A DNA stretch of 64,000 nucleotides from Pseudonocardia alni (GTDB lineage Bacteria > Actinomycetota > Actinomycetes > Mycobacteriales > Pseudonocardiaceae): contig NZ_PHUJ01000003.1 in NCBI RefSeq assembly GCF_002813375.1, positions 1,240,001 through 1,304,000 of the forward strand, read 5' to 3'. The notes under the pieces are model-generated. The model saw only the letters and a program-made list of their open reading frames with translations. It was not told the origin of the DNA and searched no databases. Both the position numbers and the translations under genes were made by a program. Positions 1 through 10,241 of this stretch are shown here, piece after piece (the stretch's first letter is position 1; each line of letters starts with the position of its first letter).

Positions 1-685
1 CGTCGTCGAACTCGACGTCGGCCGGGTCGACGACCACCTCGACGCCCGGCACGTGGTCCAGCTCGCGCAGCTCCATCGGACTGAACCGGGCGTGCGCGAT
101 CCCGCGGCGGGCGAACACGTGCACGTCCGTGGCCGGATTGACCGCGAGCCCGGCGTGGACCGAGTCCGGGATCTCGGTGCCCGACAGCCCCTCGGCGGTG
201 CTCGCCAGGATCCGGGCGACGTCCAGGGCCACGTTCCCGGCGCCGATCACCGCGACCGACGACGAGTCGAGCGTCCAGTCCCGGGGCACGTCGGGGTGGC
301 CGTCGTACCACTGCACGAAGCGGGCGGCGCCGTGGCTGCCCGGAAGGTCGACGCCGGGGACGTCGAGGTCCCGGTCCCGCTCGCAGCCGGTGGCCGCGAT
401 GACCGCGTCGTAGTGGTCACGCAGGTCGGACAGGGTGATGTCGGTCCCGAAATGGACGTTGCCGAACAGCCGCACGCCGGGGCGGTCCAGCACGCGGTGC
501 AGGGCGTGCACGATCTGCTTGATCCGCGGGTGGTCCGGGGCGACGCCGTAGCGGACCAGCCCGAACGGGGCGGGCAGCTTCTCGAACAGGTCCACGGCGA
601 CGTCGGCATCGGACTTCAGCAGGGTGTCGGCGGCGTAGACGGCAGCCGGACCGGCGCCGATCACGGCGACGCGCAGCGCAGTCAT
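1..685 (-). CDS. fprA: Ferredoxin--NADP+ reductase, FprA type (3' end outside window)
   Basis: Flavoenzyme of the adrenodoxin-reductase/FprA family, moving electrons between NADPH and ferredoxin in the cytosol. The ATG is at 685 and 228 residues are visible before the window edge; the family is about 450 aa. Visible features are an N-terminal FAD-binding GAGPAA motif near residue 10, the family stretch FGLVRYGVAPDHPRIK near residues 48-63, and a second dinucleotide fold beginning VIGAGNVALDVAR near residue 146, the NADP-binding part. An iron-box palindrome lies 38 bases upstream of the start, so iron control through a DtxR/IdeR regulator is likely; that is inference. The C-terminal FAD domain lies off the left edge. 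Confidence 0.9.
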   Translation of the reverse strand, partial: MTALRVAVIGAGPAAVYAADTLLKSDADVAVDLFEKLPAPFGLVRYGVAPDHPRIKQIVHALHRVLDRPGVRLFGNVHFGTDITLSDLRDHYDAVIAATGCERDRDLDVPGVDLPGSHGAARFVQWYDGHPDVPRDWTLDSSSVAVIGAGNVALDVARILASTAEGLSGTEIPDSVHAGLAVNPATDVHVFARRGIAHARFSPMELRELDHVPGVEVVVDPADVEFDD

Positions 686-722
686 CGTTCTCCTCGGGTG
701 TCGACGGACCCCGAGGCTATAG

Positions 723-741
723 CAAGGTAAGCCTTACCTAA
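723..741. promoter_or_regulatory. DtxR/IdeR-type iron box upstream of fprA
   Basis: Read on the minus strand this is TTAGGTAAGGCTTACCTTG. It has perfect 7-bp arms around one central base (725-739) and closely matches the actinobacterial iron-box consensus TTAGGTTAGGCTAACCTAA. It sits between the end of the metallophosphoesterase gene and the fprA start, 38 bases upstream of that ATG, where bound repressor would block a promoter. Iron-loaded DtxR/IdeR binding is inferred from the sequence match. Confidence 0.8.
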
Positions 742-1617
742 CTATGACGCAGGCAACACCGTGCGCGGCAACAGGTCCGGGAAGTGGCCACCGACCCGCT
801 CGGAGTGGCGTCGCCACTCCCGCGGGTAACCCAGCGACACCTCGACGAACGGGACGCCGTCGACCGTGACCGTCCGCGGGATGTGCAGGTGGCCGTGCAC
901 GACCGCCCGCGCCCGGTAGCGACGGTGCCAGTCCGCCGTCGCCGTCGTGCCGCACCAGAGCGCGAACTCCGGGTACCAGAGGACATCGCAGGGTTCGCGG
1001 ACCAGCGGCCAGTGGTTGACCAGCACCGTCGGCAGGTCCGGATCGAGCGCGTCCAGGCGGGTCGCCGTCGACGCCACCCGGGCCGCGGACCACTCGGCCC
1101 GCGTGGCGTACGGAGCCGGATGGAGCAGGTACTCGTCGGTGCAGACGACACCGGCGGCGTACGCCGCGGCCAGCCCCTCCTCCGAGGTCGTGGTGCCGGC
1201 GGGCAGGAACGAGTAGTCGTAGGGCACGAACAGCGACGCGATGACGGCCGGGCCACCCGGGCCGTCCCATACCGGCCACGCGTCCTCCGGGGTCAGCACC
1301 CCGACATCCCGGCAGCGGCGGACCAGCTCGTCGTAGCGGGCGACGCCGGCGAGCTGCTCGACCGCGTCGGCCCGGGCGTTCTTGGCGCGGGTCCAGAGCT
1401 CGTGGTTGCCCGGGGTCCACAGCACCTGCGCGAAACGCTCCCGCAGCACGGCGAGCGTCGCGACGACGCTCTCGATCCGCTCGTCGACGTCACCCGCGAC
1501 GATCAGCCAGTCCCCCGGGTGTCCCGGGTGCAGCCCCGCGGCGATGTCGGCGTTCTCCGCGTGCCGCACGTGCAGGTCACTGACCGCGAGCAGGCGCGGC
1601 TCCCCGACGGCGGACAC
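742..1617 (-). CDS. Calcineurin-like metallophosphoesterase
   Basis: Two-metal phosphoesterase of 291 aa. The family signature is complete: SDLHVRH near the N terminus (DxH), then VAGDVD (GD), TPGNHELW (GNHE), a lone NHWP histidine and the C-terminal VHGHLH (GHxH), all ligands of the binuclear metal site. The reading frame stays open upstream past the start of the divergent P450 gene, so I chose the GTG at 1617, directly before the conserved core (SAVGEPRLLAVSDLH). There is no signal peptide, so it is cytosolic. Substrate is unknown; relatives cleave nucleotides, phosphoproteins or cofactor precursors. Its stop lies at the edge of the iron box that precedes fprA. Confidence 0.88.
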   Translation of the reverse strand: MSAVGEPRLLAVSDLHVRHAENADIAAGLHPGHPGDWLIVAGDVDERIESVVATLAVLRERFAQVLWTPGNHELWTRAKNARADAVEQLAGVARYDELVRRCRDVGVLTPEDAWPVWDGPGGPAVIASLFVPYDYSFLPAGTTTSEEGLAAAYAAGVVCTDEYLLHPAPYATRAEWSAARVASTATRLDALDPDLPTVLVNHWPLVREPCDVLWYPEFALWCGTTATADWHRRYRARAVVHGHLHIPRTVTVDGVPFVEVSLGYPREWRRHSERVGGHFPDLLPRTVLPAS

Positions 1618-1739
1618 CCGCCATTGGTACCCGGTGGGGTCCGGCCCACCGTCCGCCGGGGCCGGAAACGTACCTACCCGCGGTAACTTACTCCTGGTAG
1701 CTTCGGAACCGAGCTCGACGACGAGGCGGGGAGGCCGGG

Positions 1740-3080
1740 ATGGCGGCATCGCGGGGAGTACGACGGTGGATCCGGTGGGTGCTGCGGCACGGGGCGATGC
1801 GGCGGGAGGTGACCCGCCAGGCGGCCAAGGGTGACCTGGGCGCGCACATGATCATCAACCCGGATGCGGTCCGGGACCCGTACCCGGCCTACGAGCAGAT
1901 CCGTGGACAGGGCCGGATGGTGCGCTCGGCGCTGACCTGGACCACGGTCGACCACGAGATCACCACCGAGGTGCTGCGCAGCCCCGACTTCTGCGTCGGG
2001 CTGCGCATGCCGGAGAACGCGCCGGGCCTGCTGCGGGCGCTGCTCGCCGCGGGCGGGACCTGGCCGCTGGGGCCGGCCGAGCCGCCGTCGCTGCTGTCGA
2101 TCGACCCGCCGGACCACAACCGGATCCGCAAGCTGGTCACCCGCTCGTTCAGCGCCAAGGCGATCTCCTCGCTGCGCGGGCGCACCGAACAGATCGCGGC
2201 GCAGCTGCTCGCGGACCTGGAGACGCGGGCCGGCGCCGACCGGCGCACCGACGTCATCTCCGGCTACGCCTCACTGCTGCCGGCCACCGTCATCACCGAG
2301 ATGCTCGGCGCCCCGGTGGAGATGCGGGAGAAGTTCCTGGAGTGGGGCGAGGGCGGCGCCTACTCCCTCGACATGGGGTTGGACTACGCGACGTTCCACC
2401 GCTCCGAGCGTGACATCGACGCGCTCACCGACTGGATGGCCGGGCACTTCGAGCGGCTGCGCCGGGAGCCCAACGACTCCATCCTGTCCTCGCTGGTCGC
2501 CGCCTACGACGAGGAGGAGGGCCGGCTCACCCACGACGAGCTGCTGTCGCTGGCGATGCTGCTGCTCGCCGCCGGGTTCGAGACGACGGTCAACCTCATC
2601 GGCAACGGCACCCGGCTGCTGCTGACCCACCCCGACGAGCTCGCCCGGCTGCAGGCCGACCCGGCGCTGTGGCCGAACGCGGTCGACGAGGTCCTGCGCT
2701 ACGACTCCCCCGTCCAGCGGACCGGGCGCGTCGCCGCACGCGACACCGAGGTGTGCGGGTTCCCGGTCAAGCGGGGCGCGCTGGTGCTCACCCACCTCGG
2801 GGGCGCGAACCGCGACCCGGACGTGTTCCCCGACCCCGCCCGGTTCGACGTCGGGCGCGCGGGCGCGGACCGGCACGTGGCGTTCAGCCAGGGGATCCAC
2901 TACTGCCTGGGTGCGGCGCTGGCGAAGATGGAGGGCGAGGTCGGGCTGCGGGCGCTGTTCGACCGCTACCCCGACCTGCGCGCCGACGGTCCGGCCGAGC
3001 TGCGCGGGACCCGGGTGCTGCGCGGCTACCGGACGCTGCCGGTCCGCCTGGGCGACGCCCGGGTCCCCGTCGACGCCTGA
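1740..3080 (+). CDS. Cytochrome P450
   Basis: Haem-thiolate mono-oxygenase of 446 aa. The I-helix oxygen-activation motif is AGFETT (278-283), the K-helix ExxR is E317-R320, and the haem loop FSQGIHYCLG places the cysteine ligand at Cys389. The GGGGAGG ribosome site just before the ATG supports this start. The N terminus carries about 30 strongly basic residues (RRWIRWVLRHGAMRREVTR) ahead of the usual PYPAYEQIR entry, longer than typical soluble actinomycete P450s. No ferredoxin or reductase gene is adjacent, although fprA lies 1 kb away. Substrate is unknown. It is divergent from the phosphoesterase and stops 2 bases before the convergent DUF6069 gene. Confidence 0.92.
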   Translation: MAASRGVRRWIRWVLRHGAMRREVTRQAAKGDLGAHMIINPDAVRDPYPAYEQIRGQGRMVRSALTWTTVDHEITTEVLRSPDFCVGLRMPENAPGLLRALLAAGGTWPLGPAEPPSLLSIDPPDHNRIRKLVTRSFSAKAISSLRGRTEQIAAQLLADLETRAGADRRTDVISGYASLLPATVITEMLGAPVEMREKFLEWGEGGAYSLDMGLDYATFHRSERDIDALTDWMAGHFERLRREPNDSILSSLVAAYDEEEGRLTHDELLSLAMLLLAAGFETTVNLIGNGTRLLLTHPDELARLQADPALWPNAVDEVLRYDSPVQRTGRVAARDTEVCGFPVKRGALVLTHLGGANRDPDVFPDPARFDVGRAGADRHVAFSQGIHYCLGAALAKMEGEVGLRALFDRYPDLRADGPAELRGTRVLRGYRTLPVRLGDARVPVDA

Positions 3081-3082
3081 GC

Positions 3083-3568
3083 TCAGGCCCGGTGGGTGGC
3101 GCTGGTGACCGTCGTCGTCACCAGGCTGATGATCGACATCCCGATCACGAGGTGGATCACCGCGGTGGCGATGCGGACGGCCCAGGGCTGCTCGGTGAGG
3201 ATCAGCGGAGACACCGCGGCCAGCGCGGTGAGCAGCCCGGCGATCCAGCCGAAGTAGGACATCGGGCTCGGCACCGCGACCAGCAGCAGGTGCGCGAGCC
3301 CGGTCGCCGCCAGGCCGGCGACCGCGGCCCAGATCGCCAGGCTCTGCGCCGCGGCCCAGCCGTCGAGCGGCTCGGAGACGGCCGGGGCGAGGTACGGGAT
3401 CTGCAGCAGGACCTGCAGGATCAGCAGCCCCACCAGGGCGATCAACGCGGCGATCACCGCCGTCGCCACACCGCCGGCCCACAGCCGACCGGGGTTCACC
3501 CCGCTGCGGGGACGCGGCCGGGCGGTCTCCCGGCTCATCTCTCGGGTGCGGTCGTCGGCCTCGGACAT
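3083..3568 (-). CDS. DUF6069-type four-helix membrane protein
   Basis: A 161-aa protein with a charged N-terminal tail (about 27 residues) followed by four hydrophobic segments near residues 30-58, 75-98, 103-125 and 130-153. This layout, with the PSPMSYFGWIAGLL stretch before the third helix, matches the DUF6069 family, which has no established function. It should sit in the cytoplasmic membrane. It converges on the P450 with only 2 bases between the stops, so the two genes probably share a termination region. Confidence 0.75.
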   Translation of the reverse strand: MSEADDRTREMSRETARPRPRSGVNPGRLWAGGVATAVIAALIALVGLLILQVLLQIPYLAPAVSEPLDGWAAAQSLAIWAAVAGLAATGLAHLLLVAVPSPMSYFGWIAGLLTALAAVSPLILTEQPWAVRIATAVIHLVIGMSIISLVTTTVTSATHRA

Positions 3569-3670
3569 CGTCGTACTCCCCCGGTCGCGGACGGGCCGTG
3601 CGCGGCGTCGGTGCGGCGCCGCGCGGCGGTGACCACCCGCGCCGGGTGATCACCTGTGGTGGGCAGCAGA

Positions 3671-4744
3671 CTACGCCCCGCGACAACGCCCCGTCGGCCC
3701 GCGCCGCAATGCGGCGAGTGCGGCCTCCGCGTCGGCGACCACGCGCTCACGACGGCGCTCCAGGGCCTCCCCGGACTCGGCGCCCGAGCCCATGTTGCCC
3801 TGGGCGTAGCGCGTCCAGACCCCGGTCCCGATGCAGGCACAACGCCAGTGCGCGAACGCCACCCAGTACGGCAGCTGGTCCAGCGCGTGCCCGGAGCGCT
3901 CGGCGTAGCGGGCGGCGACGAGGTCGCGGTCGGGCCAGCCGGGCGCCGCGGTCGGGCCGCTCGTGATCGCGGGCAGCGTGTCGCCCGGACGCTCCCAGGA
4001 CGCCAGCAGCCACCCCAGGTCGGCCAGGGGCTCCCCCAGTGCCGCGAGCTCCCAGTCGAAGACGCCGGTGATCCGGCCTCCGCGGAACGACAGGTTCCCC
4101 GGCCGGAAGTCGCCGTGCGCGATCCGCGGCCCGCCGGCCGGCTCCGGCGGCATCGCCTCGACCAGCGCGGCGTGCGCGGCGTCGAGCGCGGCGAGGTCGG
4201 TGAACGCGCCCGCGTGCGCCTGCCGGTGCCAGCGGCGCAGCTGCCGTTCCAGGTAGCGGCCGGGCCGCGCCATGTCGCCGAGCCCCACCTCCGCCGGGTC
4301 GACGGCGTGCAGCGCCGCGAGCACCTCGGCGGTGTCCAGTCCGCAGGCCCGCCGCTCCGGTTCCGGGACGGCCTCCCCCGCGGCGCGGTCCCCCGGGACC
4401 ACGCCGTCCACCCAGCCCATCAGGTAGAAGCCGGCGCCCAGCACCGCGGTGTCCGAGCACAGGGCGACCGGCTCCGGCACCGGCACCGCGGTACCGGCCA
4501 GCGCGGTCAGGAAGCGCCACTCCCGGCCCATGTCGTGCGCGGTGGCGAGCACGCCCCCTGTCGGCGGGCGGCGCAGCGCGTACGGCGTGCCGCGGGCGTC
4601 GGTGATCCGGAAGGTCAGGTTGGAGTGCCCGCCGGAGATGCGCTCCACGGCCACCGGGCCGTCGCCGAGCTCGACCTGCGGCACCTCGGCGGCCAGCCAG
4701 CGGGTCAGGGCGACCGGGTCCACCCCGTCGTGTGCATCGGTCAT
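3671..4744 (-). CDS. APH/choline-kinase-like phosphotransferase
   Basis: A 357-aa protein kinase-like-fold phosphotransferase. Visible motifs are the nucleotide loop ISGGHSNLTFRI near residue 35, YALRRPP (invariant lysine replaced by the RR seen in the acyl-CoA-dehydrogenase-associated subgroup), the catalytic loop IAHGDFRPGNLSF (HGDxxxxN) and the metal-binding VFDWELAALG. This subgroup resembles the ACAD10/11 N-terminal kinase, thought to act on hydroxyacyl chains, rather than true antibiotic kinases; that is inference. I chose the ATG at 4744 over in-frame upstream starts because the conserved region begins soon after it. It is divergent from the SRPBCC gene. Confidence 0.82.
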   Translation of the reverse strand: MTDAHDGVDPVALTRWLAAEVPQVELGDGPVAVERISGGHSNLTFRITDARGTPYALRRPPTGGVLATAHDMGREWRFLTALAGTAVPVPEPVALCSDTAVLGAGFYLMGWVDGVVPGDRAAGEAVPEPERRACGLDTAEVLAALHAVDPAEVGLGDMARPGRYLERQLRRWHRQAHAGAFTDLAALDAAHAALVEAMPPEPAGGPRIAHGDFRPGNLSFRGGRITGVFDWELAALGEPLADLGWLLASWERPGDTLPAITSGPTAAPGWPDRDLVAARYAERSGHALDQLPYWVAFAHWRCACIGTGVWTRYAQGNMGSGAESGEALERRRERVVADAEAALAALRRGPTGRCRGA

Positions 4745-4884
4745 CCCCCGATGCAACATGATCGCCCCCGCGCCGACCACCCCCGTTTCGGACGCGACGA
4801 TTGCGGGCACCTCTCACCTGATCATGACCGGTCGCATCCGGCGCACCCCGGCGCCGTCGACGACGACCGGTGGGAGAGGAACCC

Positions 4885-5361
4885 GTGAGCGACCAGATCA
4901 CCGTCACCCGCACCGTGTCCGCCACCCCGCAGCAGCTGTTCGCGCTGCTGTCGACCCCGACCCGGCACCAGGAGATCGACGGGGCCGGCATGCTGCGGGG
5001 TGTCGAGGGCTCGACGGAGATCAGCGGCGTCGGCGACGAGTTCGTGATGAACATGCACAACGGCGACCTCGGCGACTACCAGATGAAGAACACCGTCACG
5101 TCCTTCGAGCAGGACCGCGTGATCGGCTGGGCGCCGTCGATGCACCCGATCGACGCGAAGAAGGACACGATCGGCGACGTGCGCGCCGAGGGCCACACCT
5201 ACACCTGGCACCTCGCGCCCGAGGGCGACGGCACGACGGTCACCCAGGTCTACGACTGGAGCGGTGTGCAGGACCCGGACTTCCGCGGCTTCTTCCCGAT
5301 GCTCAGCGAGGACCAGCTCGCGGACTCGATCGAGAAGGCCGGACGGGCCGCCTCCTCCTGA
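4885..5361 (+). CDS. SRPBCC-family small-molecule-binding protein
   Basis: A 158-aa START/Bet v1-fold protein. It opens with ITVTRTVSATPQQLFALLS, the usual first strand and helix of polyketide-cyclase/dehydrase-like SRPBCC proteins, and ends with the long helix (DQLADSIEKAGRAA). These proteins form a hydrophobic pocket; no catalytic residue can be assigned from sequence. The GTG start at 4885 has the strong ribosome site GGGAGAGGA four bases upstream, so the in-frame GTG at 4870 is less likely. A hairpin follows the stop. Confidence 0.85.
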   Translation: MSDQITVTRTVSATPQQLFALLSTPTRHQEIDGAGMLRGVEGSTEISGVGDEFVMNMHNGDLGDYQMKNTVTSFEQDRVIGWAPSMHPIDAKKDTIGDVRAEGHTYTWHLAPEGDGTTVTQVYDWSGVQDPDFRGFFPMLSEDQLADSIEKAGRAASS

Positions 5362-5374
5362 GACCGTCCACACC

Positions 5375-5410
5375 CGACGGCGCCGCACCGGTCACCGGGC
5401 GGCGCCGTCG
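5375..5410. terminator. Bidirectional hairpin terminator
   Basis: A perfect 12-bp stem (CGACGGCGCCGC, 5375-5386, with its complement at 5399-5410) around a 12-base loop. It lies 13 bases after the SRPBCC stop and 28 bases beyond the stop of the convergent DUF3037 gene. No T-tract follows, as is common for terminators in high-GC actinomycetes. Confidence 0.7.
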
Positions 5411-5438
5411 TGTGTCCGGGCCCCGGCCGGGGTCGTGT

Positions 5439-5870
5439 CTAGGAGAGCGCCAGGACGAGGCGGGCGAGCAGCCGCTCGGCCTCCGCGGCCGGGTCCTCGG
5501 TGAGACCGGTGTGGACCGGGCCGGGGCACACGATGGTGCTGCGTGGGGTGGTCAGGCGCCGGAAGCGGCGGCCGATGTCCTCCCCCGCGCCGGGCCCGCG
5601 GGCGGCCAGCGCGCCGGTGGCGTGCCGGTCCGAGCGCGGTGGCTCGGGCACCGCGGCCACCGCGGCCACCGTCGCCAGCAGCTCGTCGACGGCGTCGGCG
5701 TCGGCGGCCGGGTCGAGCGCGGCCAGCCGGGCGCGGTCGAGGTGGACCCGCACCGCGAGGACGTCGCGGGCCCGGCAGTGCAGCAGCACCCCGGCGTTCA
5801 TCGACTCGCCGCGCTCCACCCGCGGCACGACCCGCAGCAGCGCGTACTCGTAGGCGACGAAGCCGCTCAC
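5439..5870 (-). CDS. DUF3037 protein, partner of HipA-like kinase
   Basis: A 143-aa protein opening with YEYALLRVVPRVERGESMNA, the start typical of DUF3037, a family with no known biochemical role. Its GTG overlaps the stop of the HipA-like gene by 4 bases (GTGA), so the two are translationally coupled. DUF3037 and HipA-domain proteins recur as neighbours in bacteria, which suggests a joint function, perhaps as kinase and substrate or regulator; that is inference. Confidence 0.85.
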   Translation of the reverse strand: MSGFVAYEYALLRVVPRVERGESMNAGVLLHCRARDVLAVRVHLDRARLAALDPAADADAVDELLATVAAVAAVPEPPRSDRHATGALAARGPGAGEDIGRRFRRLTTPRSTIVCPGPVHTGLTEDPAAEAERLLARLVLALS

Positions 5871-6748
5871 CGGCCCTCACCGCCGCCGACGCCGCCGATC
5901 CGGAGCCACGGCGGACGGCGTGGGGCACGGTCGACCGGCCGCGGTCTGCCCGCCGCCACCGTCGCGGCGACGCCCGGCAGCCAGTCTTCGCGCGCCGCGA
6001 CCCGGGCCGCGAGCGCCTGGACGTAGGCGGCGCGTACGGCGTCGGGACCCCCGACGCCGTCGACGTCGGCGATCCACTCGTCGGGCACCAGCGCCAGCAC
6101 CCCTTCGAGCAGGTCCGGGGTGACCAGCGGGGCCAGTGCGCTGTCCGCGGCGTCGAGGTCGGGACGGGCGCCGAGCAGCACGTGGTCGCCGGCGTCGTAC
6201 GGGCGGTGGGCGAACCGCGGCGCGGCCGACCAGTCGTGGGCGAAGGTGAGCGTCGCTCCGTGGTCGATCAGGTAGGGCCTGCGGTGCCAGAGCAGCATGT
6301 TCGAGTTGCGCCAGGAGCGGTCGACGTTGCCGACGAGCGCGTCGAACCAGAGCACCCGACCGGCGAACCCGGGCCCGACGTCGAAGGCGACCGGGTCCAG
6401 GTCGAGCGCCCCGGGCAGGAAGTCGACGGCCAGGTTGAGCCCGTCGGAGTTCCGGAGCAGCTCCTGGACCTCCTCGTCCGGCTCGGTGCGCCCGAGCGTC
6501 CCGTCGACGACGATCGTCGCGATCCGCGGGACGGGCAGACCCAGCGCGCGGGCGAGCTCCCCGGAGACGATCTCGTTGACCAGCACCGGGCGGCCCTGCC
6601 CGGCGCCGGTGAACTTGACCGCGTAGGTACCGAGGTCGTCGGCCTCCATCAGCCCGGGCAGCGACCCGCCCTCGCGCAGCGGGGTCACGTACCGGATCGC
6701 GGTCAGCCGGGGCAGCGCCCGCCCCTCGGTCGTCCGCTCGTGGCTCAC
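5867..6748 (-). CDS. HipA-like kinase
   Basis: A 293-aa protein of the HipA kinase superfamily, much shorter than E. coli HipA (about 440 aa) and lacking its N-terminal subdomain. Visible elements are a phosphate-binding strand with the conserved lysine (TYAVKFTG), ELARALGLPVP, the catalytic-loop equivalent GNVDRSWRNSNML (HipA has NxDxHxxN; here Arg replaces His), and the metal-site equivalent LIDHGATL. The partner downstream is DUF3037 rather than a HipB-type HTH antitoxin, and no HTH gene is nearby, so I do not call it a classical toxin-antitoxin pair. Target is unknown. Confidence 0.83.
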   Translation of the reverse strand: MSHERTTEGRALPRLTAIRYVTPLREGGSLPGLMEADDLGTYAVKFTGAGQGRPVLVNEIVSGELARALGLPVPRIATIVVDGTLGRTEPDEEVQELLRNSDGLNLAVDFLPGALDLDPVAFDVGPGFAGRVLWFDALVGNVDRSWRNSNMLLWHRRPYLIDHGATLTFAHDWSAAPRFAHRPYDAGDHVLLGARPDLDAADSALAPLVTPDLLEGVLALVPDEWIADVDGVGGPDAVRAAYVQALAARVAAREDWLPGVAATVAAGRPRPVDRAPRRPPWLRIGGVGGGEGR

Positions 6749-6776
6749 CCGCGGAGATTAGCGCCGGGCACGGATG

Positions 6777-6810
6777 CGGCCCGCACCCCGTGGCGTCGGG
6801 GTGCGGGCCG
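6777..6810 (-). terminator. Hairpin terminator after doxX-like gene
   Basis: A 13-bp perfect stem (CGGCCCGCACCCC with its complement) closes an 8-base loop. It is 82 bases beyond the DoxX stop in that gene's direction of transcription and 28 bases before the HipA-like start, so it should separate the two units. Confidence 0.65.
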
Positions 6811-6892
6811 TGGTCACGCTCGCGGGCGGTCCGGGAGGAGGGTCACCGGCCCGCCCGGCTCCGGGGCGCGCGGGCGGACCGGGAGGTGCGGG

Positions 6893-7360
6893 TCAGACCG
6901 AGACGGTCTGGCGCGGGATCGCCTGGGTCTGCTCCATCCGGCGGGCCGCCTGGCGGGACAGGAGCTCGTCGACGCTGAACCGGCCCGGGCCGGTGGACAT
7001 GAGGATCAGCGTGGCGCAGATGATGGTGCCGACGAGCGCCCAGCCGTTGTCGGCCATGAACAGGCCGTTCTTGCCGTGGACGAACCAGATCGCGCCGGCC
7101 ATCACGAAGGTCATCATCGCGCCGGGCAGAACCATGCGGACGCCGAGGGCGACCGAGACCGAGAACACGAGCTCGACCACGATCGTGAACGACGCCGCGC
7201 CGATGGCCAGCGGGATGCCGAACTTCGCGAACACGGCGGCGGTGTCGAACAGACCGGCGTCGATCTTCTTCCACGAGTGCATGACCATGATGTAGGCCAG
7301 CAGCAGGCGGGCGACGAGCAGCGCGACGTCGCGCGGGGTTCCGGTCAGGGAGCGGTACAC
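6893..7360 (-). CDS. DoxX-family membrane protein
   Basis: A 155-aa integral membrane protein with four predicted helices. The opening pattern DVALLVARLLLAYIMVMHSWKK and the helix ending VELVFSVSVALGVRM fit the DoxX family. In mycobacteria DoxX works with a superoxide dismutase and thiosulfate sulfurtransferase in a redox complex; neither partner is adjacent here, so the role is uncertain. The GTG at 7360 follows a GGAGGA ribosome site with 5-base spacing, which is why the longer frame to 7432 was rejected. Confidence 0.85.
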   Translation of the reverse strand: MYRSLTGTPRDVALLVARLLLAYIMVMHSWKKIDAGLFDTAAVFAKFGIPLAIGAASFTIVVELVFSVSVALGVRMVLPGAMMTFVMAGAIWFVHGKNGLFMADNGWALVGTIICATLILMSTGPGRFSVDELLSRQAARRMEQTQAIPRQTVSV

Positions 7361-7834
7361 GGTTCCTCCAGGTACGAGATGATCACCGCGGGTGAGCTCG
7401 TCACCACGGACTGCACACGACCCTAGGGGCACGAACGCGCTACGCCGACCGGTTCAGCCACCCTGCGCGACGAGACGGCCGCAGGACGCGACGAGATGTA
7501 CGCCACCGCGTGTCACCCGACCGGGGAGCACTGTGGCCGGTGGTCCACACGGCACGACCGGTCGAGCGGTCACCCCGATCCCGCGTCGCCGCAGGTAGCG
7601 GGCACACAGCGTGTCCCTGCAGGAAGGGGACGTCACCCGGACGTCGCAGTGGCCGGCGGCTCACCCACCCGGGGTTCACCGACCGTCGGGGCCACGTGCA
7701 GTCCGGCGATCCGGACATGCCGCTCGTCCCGCACGACCCTGCGCGCGCCGGGCGGTACGCCCGAGCGGACCAGTGACGCGCCGCCGCGTCGCGCCGTCGC
7801 GCTCGGGCCCCGGCGCTGCGCCATGATGGCCGTC
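7361..7834. other. Intergenic region between doxX-like gene and pgi
   Basis: A 474-base gap between divergent genes, which should hold both promoters. Short open frames cross it on both strands but none shows a family motif, a ribosome site or neighbour coupling, and I see no convincing -35/-10 pair, hairpin or operator. Confidence 0.5.
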
Positions 7835-9496
<1,662 letters not shown>

Positions 9497-9542
9497 GGCA
9501 CCTCTTCCGGCGGACGAGCATCGACCGGGAGAGAATCGCCCG

Positions 9543-10214
9543 GTGAACGATCAACCGTCGGCCCCGCTGCGGGCCCGCGTCACCGGTCCGGTCGCTGCGG
9601 TCCTGCTCGTCCTCGCCGGGGTGCTCATCGCCCTGGCGTGGACGGGTGTGCTGCAGGGCGGGGACACCGAGACCGCCGTCGGGCTGGCCGCGGACCGGAT
9701 CCCCGGCGTCACTGTGGTCGCGCTGGTCGTCACCGAGCTCGGCAACACCGTCGGGAGCACGGCGGTCGCGCTCGTCGGCGGGGCCGTGCTCGCGGTGCGC
9801 GGCCGGGTCGCGGAGGGCCTGTGCCTGGCCGCGGTCCCGCTCGTCGCGAGCGTGGTGTTCACGATGGTCAAACGGATCCTCGACCGGGCCCGTCCGCCCG
9901 CCGACCTGCAGGTGATGGCCGTGGCGAACGAGTCGCTGCCGTCCGGGCACGCGACCATGGTCGCCGCCGCCTGGACGACGCTGGTGCTCGTGCTGTGGCC
10001 GGTGCTGCGGTCACGCGGCCGGGTGCTGCTCACCGCGTTCGCGGTGCTGTGGGCGGGGGCCGTCGGGTTCACCCGCGTCTATCTGGGTGTGCATTGGCTC
10101 TCCGACGTGCTCGCCGGATGGGCGTCCGGGGCGGCGCTCGCGTTCACCGGGGTGACGGTGCTGTCGCTGGTGCTCGACCGGCGGACCCGGCGACCGGACA
10201 CCGCCGCGGCCTGA
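9543..10214 (+). CDS. PAP2-family membrane phosphatase
   Basis: A 223-aa membrane protein with five or six hydrophobic segments and all three PAP2 motifs: KRILDRARP (110-117), PSGHA (133-137) and the SRxxxxxHxxxD-type TRVYLGVHWLSD with His183 and Asp187. The two histidines form and resolve the phospho-enzyme. Relatives hydrolyse phosphatidate, undecaprenyl pyrophosphate or similar lipid phosphates on the outer face; the exact substrate cannot be told. It starts 47 bases after pgi on the same strand and may be co-transcribed. Confidence 0.9.
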   Translation: MNDQPSAPLRARVTGPVAAVLLVLAGVLIALAWTGVLQGGDTETAVGLAADRIPGVTVVALVVTELGNTVGSTAVALVGGAVLAVRGRVAEGLCLAAVPLVASVVFTMVKRILDRARPPADLQVMAVANESLPSGHATMVAAAWTTLVLVLWPVLRSRGRVLLTAFAVLWAGAVGFTRVYLGVHWLSDVLAGWASGAALAFTGVTVLSLVLDRRTRRPDTAAA

Positions 10215-10241
10215 CCCGGCGCGGCCCCACCACGGCGCCGG

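Noticed and set aside
5439-6748. Calling the HipA-like/DUF3037 pair a HipBA toxin-antitoxin module
   Set aside because: No HipB-type helix-turn-helix protein is present and the kinase lacks the HipA N-terminal subdomain, so the label would claim too much.
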